From contig CAMDSN010000038.1 of the NCBI GenBank assembly GCA_945907225.1, forward strand, positions 1-10,304: a stretch of 10,304 bases of DNA. Reading direction: 5' to 3'. Position numbers and translations under genes: made by a program. Positions 6,710 to 10,304 of the stretch are shown here, piece after piece; position 1 is the stretch's first letter; every line of letters begins with the position of its first letter. The stretch is from Flavobacterium psychrophilum. GTDB taxonomy: Bacteria; Bacteroidota; Bacteroidia; Flavobacteriales; Flavobacteriaceae. The notes below the pieces were generated by a model. The model was given only the letters and a program-made list of their open reading frames with translations. It did no database searches and was not told the DNA's origin.

Positions 6710-7975
6710 ATGGAAACTGTACAAAGTATTAAACAACGATTTGAAATTATCGGAAATGACCCTAAACTTAATCGGGCGATAGAAAAAGCGATTCAAGTAT
6801 CACCAACTGATATTTCCGTTTTAGTAGTTGGCGAAAGTGGCGTTGGAAAAGAAAGTATCCCAAGAATTATACATTCTCTATCCCATAGAAAACACGGAAA
6901 ATATATTGCCGTTAACTGCGGGGCAATTCCAGAGGGCACTATTGACAGTGAACTCTTCGGGCACGAAAAAGGTTCTTTTACAGGAGCTAATGCTGAGCGG
7001 CAAGGCTATTTTGAAGTTGCAAATGGCGGGACTATTTTTTTAGATGAAGTTGGTGAACTTCCATTAACTACGCAAGTCCGATTATTACGTGTTTTAGAAA
7101 ATGGAGAATTTATCAAGGTTGGCTCTTCACAAGTACAAAAAACAAATGTTAGGATAGTTGCGGCAACAAATGTGAACCTGTTCGATGCAATTGAAAAAGG
7201 GAAGTTTAGAGAAGATTTATATTATCGCCTTAGTACAGTTGATATTCCATTACCCGCATTACGAGATAGAAAAGATGACATTCATTTACTTTTTCGAAAA
7301 TTTGCATCTGATTTTGCTCATAAATATAAAATGCCGCCTGTTAAATTAACTGACGATGCTATTCTTTTTTTACAAAAATACCGATGGAGCGGCAATATTC
7401 GACAATTGAGAAACTTTGCCGAACAACTTTCCGTATTAGAGACAAACCGCGATATTTCTTTGGCAACTATTCAGTCTTACTTACCTATTGAAGGGAATAC
7501 CTTGCCTTCAATTATTGGTGGAAAAAAGTCTGAAAGTGATTTTTCAACCGAAAGAGATATTTTATATAAGGTGCTTTTTGAAATGAAAAGTGATTTGCAT
7601 GATTTGAAAAAACTTACATTAGAATTAATGCAAAATGGAAGTACAAAAGTACAGGAAATGAATAAAAATTTAATTCAAAAAGTATTTGAACCAAAAGAAG
7701 ATCTTTTAAAAACCTTTGATGAAGATCCTAGACTTCAAAAACTGATTGCGCAGCATGAGGATCAAGAAGAATTTGAAGAAGATGAAGAAGATAATATCAA
7801 TTATCTTATGGCAGAAACAATTGATGAAGTAGAAATTTTAAAATTAGAGCAAAAAGAAATTGAACTAATTAAGAAATCGTTGTTACGCCACAAAGGAAAA
7901 AGAAAAGCAGCTGCTGATGAGTTGGGAATTTCAGAAAGAACACTTTATCGAAAAATCAAACAATATGATTTATGA
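6710..7975 (+). CDS. sigma-54-interacting transcriptional activator without a sensor domain
   Basis: This is a bacterial enhancer-binding protein: an AAA+ ATPase that remodels sigma-54 RNA polymerase, plus a DNA-binding domain. The AAA+ domain (about 10-260) has Walker A GESGVGKE (41-48), the sigma-54 contact loop GSFTGA (88-93, Ser in place of the usual first Ala), Walker B GGTIFLDE (106-113), sensor I AATN (151-154), FREDLYYRL (167-174) with the arginine-finger region, and sensor II WSGNIRQLRN (226-235). A Fis-type helix-turn-helix ends the protein (AADELGISERTLYRKIK, 401-417). Only some ten residues precede the AAA+ domain, so there is no receiver, GAF or PAS domain. The linker of about 110 residues (262-370) is predicted helical, with an acidic cluster EEFEEDEED (353-361). 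Activity must be set by expression, a partner protein or the linker. It lies 32 bases after miaB and 31 before a lipoprotein gene. I know this gene as commonly placed near lptE and secG in Bacteroidota; its targets cannot be told from the window. Confidence 0.93.
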   Translation: METVQSIKQRFEIIGNDPKLNRAIEKAIQVSPTDISVLVVGESGVGKESIPRIIHSLSHRKHGKYIAVNCGAIPEGTIDSELFGHEKGSFTGANAERQGYFEVANGGTIFLDEVGELPLTTQVRLLRVLENGEFIKVGSSQVQKTNVRIVAATNVNLFDAIEKGKFREDLYYRLSTVDIPLPALRDRKDDIHLLFRKFASDFAHKYKMPPVKLTDDAILFLQKYRWSGNIRQLRNFAEQLSVLETNRDISLATIQSYLPIEGNTLPSIIGGKKSESDFSTERDILYKVLFEMKSDLHDLKKLTLELMQNGSTKVQEMNKNLIQKVFEPKEDLLKTFDEDPRLQKLIAQHEDQEEFEEDEEDNINYLMAETIDEVEILKLEQKEIELIKKSLLRHKGKRKAAADELGISERTLYRKIKQYDL

Positions 7976-8006
7976 TTTTTAAACGAAAAACCCTAAACAA
8001 ATCAGA

Positions 8007-8837
8007 ATGAAAAAGTTGATCTTAATTATTCTTGCTACATGCATACTAACATCATGTCAATCCGATTCAGACACTGTTAAAACTAACCCAAATGCATTAC
8101 AGCGGGTTGACTTTTATCCAAAATCGCCTAATGAATCTCGTTGGAATTTTAATAAAAAAGGATTTTTAACATCGATTACCGATTCAAATGGCGATACCTT
8201 AGAATCATTTGCTTACGATGCAAAAAACAATGTAATTCAAAACACAAAATACAGTCAGGGTACACCAATAGAAAACTTAAATATAATTTATGATTCAGAC
8301 AATTATATTAAAAGTATTAATAACAAAATCTACAATTACAGCCACGAAGACAATCGCTATTTCTATGATTCAAACAACGAGACTTTTTCATGCAAAGTGA
8401 ATTCTGATGGATTAGCAACTCTCTATTTCTCCTCAATAACTAATACCAATCCTGCTGGAAATTTATTTCTTTCTTATACATTCGAATATGAAAATGGAAA
8501 TTTAATTTCAATTGAAAAGAATGGTACCGTTGTAAATCCGATTGAAATAGACTTTAATTATGGCTTAATTACTAATCCGCTAAAAAGTGGATTACTGCCA
8601 GTTTTTAGACTAAAATCACTTACAGAACCACTATTTCTAGAGCATGGGTTTACTTCTAACAATTTAAAAGAAGGTCAATATTACCTTGATGCCTCCCAAA
8701 AATCGCAAACATTTGGAATGTTATTTTACAACACAAATAAACTAGAATTGATAACAGAAGAAGATTATTACCATGGTGTATATAATTCGGGTAGAACAAA
8801 TTCGTATTACTATTATCAGGGAGATGTAATTCCTTAA
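8007..8837 (+). CDS. predicted surface lipoprotein with YD-like repeats, function unknown
   Basis: I do not recognise a named family. The 276-aa protein starts MKKLILIILATCILTSC, a clear lipoprotein signal with lipobox LTSC and Cys17. The following QSDSD (18-22) is acidic, like the lipoprotein export signals that send Bacteroidota lipoproteins to the cell surface, so surface exposure is inferred. The body is rich in Asn, Ser, Tyr and Asp and looks all-beta. Several segments resemble degenerate YD (RHS-type) repeats: FAYDAKNNVIQNTKY (68-82), IIYDSDNYIKSINN (93-106), YFYDSNNETFSCKVN (118-132) and FEYENGNLISIEKNGT (159-174). The C-terminus is Tyr-rich (YYYYQG, 267-272). There is no toxin or protease domain, and it is far too short for an RHS polymorphic toxin. 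It lies 31 bases after the sigma-54 activator and 39 before lptE, so it is probably co-transcribed with both. A beta-rich cell-surface binding or structural protein is the most I would infer. Confidence 0.85.
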   Translation: MKKLILIILATCILTSCQSDSDTVKTNPNALQRVDFYPKSPNESRWNFNKKGFLTSITDSNGDTLESFAYDAKNNVIQNTKYSQGTPIENLNIIYDSDNYIKSINNKIYNYSHEDNRYFYDSNNETFSCKVNSDGLATLYFSSITNTNPAGNLFLSYTFEYENGNLISIEKNGTVVNPIEIDFNYGLITNPLKSGLLPVFRLKSLTEPLFLEHGFTSNNLKEGQYYLDASQKSQTFGMLFYNTNKLELITEEDYYHGVYNSGRTNSYYYYQGDVIP

Positions 8838-8852
8838 TTCAAAATAAAAATT

Positions 8853-8860
8853 TATCTTAG
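8853..8860 (+). promoter_or_regulatory. weak minus-7-like element ahead of lptE
   Basis: TATCTTAG is a 7 of 8 match to TAnnTTTG, 16 bases before the lptE ATG, but no TTG lies 17-23 bases upstream. It could be a weak internal promoter or chance. Confidence 0.2.
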
Positions 8861-8876
8861 CGACTTTAAATTTGAT

Positions 8877-9380
8877 ATGATTTTTTTTAGATTATTTTTT
8901 ATTGTATTTCTAGCTGGAAATTTTTGTAGCTGTTCGGTATATAATTTTACTGGCACAGGGAAAATAGACGCTAAAACATTTCAAGTCAATTATTTTCAGA
9001 ACAACTCAGAACTTATTGAACCCGGAATTGAAAGGACGTTCACCATCAAATTACAAGAAATCATTCAAAACCAAACTAATATAAGTTTAACTAATTACAA
9101 TGGTGATTTGCTGTATGAAGGTGAAATTGTTGAATATCGAATTACTCCTATGCAAGCCACCGCAAATCAGACTGCAGCTGAGAGCAGATTAACAATAACG
9201 GTGAATCTACGATTTAAAAACAAGAATAAAGAAGCAGATGATTTTGAAAAACGTTTTTCTTTCTACAGAGATTATTCCGGTACTTCATTACCAACAGGAT
9301 CAGTTTTAAATGGTTATATAGATGAGATCTTTGAAAGAATCACACAAGACATCTTCAATGAATCGTTGGCAAAATGGTAG
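8877..9380 (+). CDS. lptE: LptE-like LPS-assembly outer-membrane lipoprotein
   Basis: LptE is the lipoprotein that plugs the LptD barrel and helps insert lipopolysaccharide into the outer leaflet of the outer membrane. This 167-aa protein has a hydrophobic signal ending NFCSCSVYNFTG. Cys19, preceded by Ser, is the likely lipidated residue, with Cys17 as alternative. The Bacteroidota LptE pattern follows: C-x-Y-x-F-T-G near the N-terminus, then KTFQVNYFQN (33-42), a helix around IERTFTIKLQEIIQNQ (51-66), the strands DLLYEGEIVEYRITPMQAT (about 76-94), a conserved-looking alternating strand LTITVNLRFKNK (105-116), then FEKRFSFYRDYSG (123-135) and a C-terminal helix. The length fits the family. 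Identification rests on this pattern and on position just before secG, a neighbourhood I recall from flavobacteria. It is likely co-transcribed with the genes on either side; the next coding region begins 33 bases after its stop. Confidence 0.8.
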   Translation: MIFFRLFFIVFLAGNFCSCSVYNFTGTGKIDAKTFQVNYFQNNSELIEPGIERTFTIKLQEIIQNQTNISLTNYNGDLLYEGEIVEYRITPMQATANQTAAESRLTITVNLRFKNKNKEADDFEKRFSFYRDYSGTSLPTGSVLNGYIDEIFERITQDIFNESLAKW

Positions 9381-9413
9381 AAATAAACTTAATGAATTTT
9401 AAAAAACATAAAA

Positions 9414-10253
9414 TTGAACTTAACAGATTACACTTATTTACTAAACAAGCCAGATTCAATTAATGAAAGGCATGCTGAAACATTAGATAATGTAATTGCA
9501 GCCTTTCCTTATTTTCAAAGTGCACGTGTTTTAAAGCTAAGACACCTCTATAACCAAGATAGTTTTAATTATAACTATTCACTTAAAATTTCGGCGGCAT
9601 TTACAACCGATAGAGGCGTATTATTTGATTTTATCACGGCGGATACTTTTGTTTCGGTTCAAAAAGGGCTTTACGAAAAAAAACTTAGTGAGTTAATGAA
9701 TATGAATGTAGTTGAGAGCGAACAAATCTATATAGAAAATAAGTCCACCAGCAACACATTAGAAGAATCGATAGAAGCCTCCATCAAACAAGCAACAAAT
9801 CTAGAAATAAACGCCTCCGAGAAATTGGCAATAGGAAAACCCTTAGCGTTTTCAAAAAATGAAAAACATTCATTCCAAGAATGGCTTCAATTATCTAGAT
9901 TAAAACCTATAGATAGGGAAAATGACACATCTTATTTAATAAAAAATGTTGCTGACAAAATAGATAGTGCCGCAACAAAAGAGTCTAATTTAGATTTAAT
10001 AGACAAGTTTTTAGAAAACAATCCTAAATTAACTCCGATAGACAAAGATGCCAAAATACCAGCTGTTGAAGTAATCTCTGAAGACACATCATTATTAATG
10101 ACAGAGACATTGGCGCGCGTTTATTTAGAACAAAAAAAATATTTAAAAGCAATTCAAGCGTATGAAATATTAATTTTGAAATATCCAGAAAAAAGTAGTT
10201 TCTTTGCAAACCGAATTTTAGATATCAAGATTTTACAACAAAATAATAATTAA
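9414..10253 (+). CDS. TPR-containing protein of unknown function, TTG start
   Basis: This 279-aa protein is a conserved flavobacterial hypothetical found between lptE and secG. The N-terminal part (about 1-95: DYTYLLNKPDSINERHAETL, then FPYFQSARVLKLRHLYNQ) looks like a helical domain. The middle (about 110-215) is charged and low in hydrophobic residues. One clear tetratricopeptide motif closes the protein (ETLARVYLEQKKYLKAIQAYEILILKYP, 231-258). No signal peptide or membrane segment is seen, so it is probably a cytoplasmic protein-interaction protein. The start is TTG at 9414: reading back in frame meets a stop at 9393-9395 with only ATT, TTA, AAA, AAC, ATA and AAA between, so no ATG or GTG is available. 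The TTG gives MNLTDYTYLL, which suits the family as I remember it. The stop is three bases before secG, implying translational coupling. Confidence 0.8.
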   Translation: MNLTDYTYLLNKPDSINERHAETLDNVIAAFPYFQSARVLKLRHLYNQDSFNYNYSLKISAAFTTDRGVLFDFITADTFVSVQKGLYEKKLSELMNMNVVESEQIYIENKSTSNTLEESIEASIKQATNLEINASEKLAIGKPLAFSKNEKHSFQEWLQLSRLKPIDRENDTSYLIKNVADKIDSAATKESNLDLIDKFLENNPKLTPIDKDAKIPAVEVISEDTSLLMTETLARVYLEQKKYLKAIQAYEILILKYPEKSSFFANRILDIKILQQNNN

Positions 10254-10256
10254 GTA

Positions 10257-10304
10257 ATGAGCACATTTTCAATTTTTTTAGTATTAATTACAATTGTTTG
10301 TTTT
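10257..10304 (+). CDS. secG: SecG preprotein translocase subunit (N-terminus only)
   Basis: Sixteen codons run to the right edge and read MSTFSIFLVLITIVCF, the start of a hydrophobic first transmembrane helix. Bacteroidota SecG proteins begin this way before a loop of the type MVQNPKGGGL, which would lie outside the window. SecG is the small accessory subunit of the SecYEG inner-membrane channel. The assignment rests on this short segment plus position after lptE and the TPR gene; the ATG is three bases past the preceding stop, so the genes are surely co-transcribed. Confidence 0.7.
   Translation, partial: MSTFSIFLVLITIVCF

Noticed and set aside
7973..8004. Imperfect stem TGATTT / AAATCA around the end of the sigma-54 activator gene as a terminator
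   Set aside because: A 6-bp A+T stem with a 20-base loop and no T-run after it is not a credible terminator.
8007..8837. RHS-type polymorphic toxin or its immunity gene
   Set aside because: Only a few degenerate YD-like segments, no RHS core motif, no variable C-terminal toxin domain, and a lipoprotein signal instead.

Overview
The window looks like a core-genome segment of a member of the Flavobacteriaceae (Bacteroidota). The evidence is strong A+T bias, a GldK gliding/type IX secretion lipoprotein, A-rich leaders without Shine-Dalgarno sites, promoter matches to the Bacteroidota TTG / TAnnTTTG pattern, lipoprotein signals followed by acidic residues, and a gene order I recall from Flavobacterium-type gld loci. 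The genus cannot be fixed from the sequence. I see no insertion sequence, CRISPR array, tRNA, rRNA or prophage signature, and no gene-free stretch longer than 230 bases.

Left half (1-5034), all on the minus strand. Reading in the direction of transcription: topA (DNA topoisomerase I, 828 aa), then three bases later an arginase/formimidoylglutamase-fold gene (384 aa), then a 230-base gap, then gldK, which runs off the left edge after 386 codons. The arginase-like protein has lost three of the six manganese ligands of the family and is probably not a normal ureohydrolase. This is the most interesting single object here.

Centre (5035-5222). A 188-base divergent intergenic region carries two good Bacteroidota-type promoters, one facing topA and one facing miaB. 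They do not overlap.

Right half (5223-10304), all on the plus strand with gaps of 3 to 39 bases, so probably one transcription unit: miaB (tRNA ms2i6A methylthiotransferase); a sigma-54 activator lacking any N-terminal sensor domain; a predicted surface lipoprotein with degenerate YD-like repeats; an LptE-like LPS-assembly lipoprotein; a C-terminal TPR protein that appears to start at TTG; and the first 16 codons of secG. Apart from miaB the theme is envelope biogenesis (LPS assembly, Sec export), matching the secretion/gliding theme of gldK on the other side.

Overall this is mostly a conserved housekeeping and envelope neighbourhood rather than an accessory island. I do not see a clear new multi-gene system. 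The points worth following are the metal-site-degraded arginase homologue between topA and gldK, the sensorless sigma-54 activator inside an envelope operon, and the unknown lipoprotein next to it.
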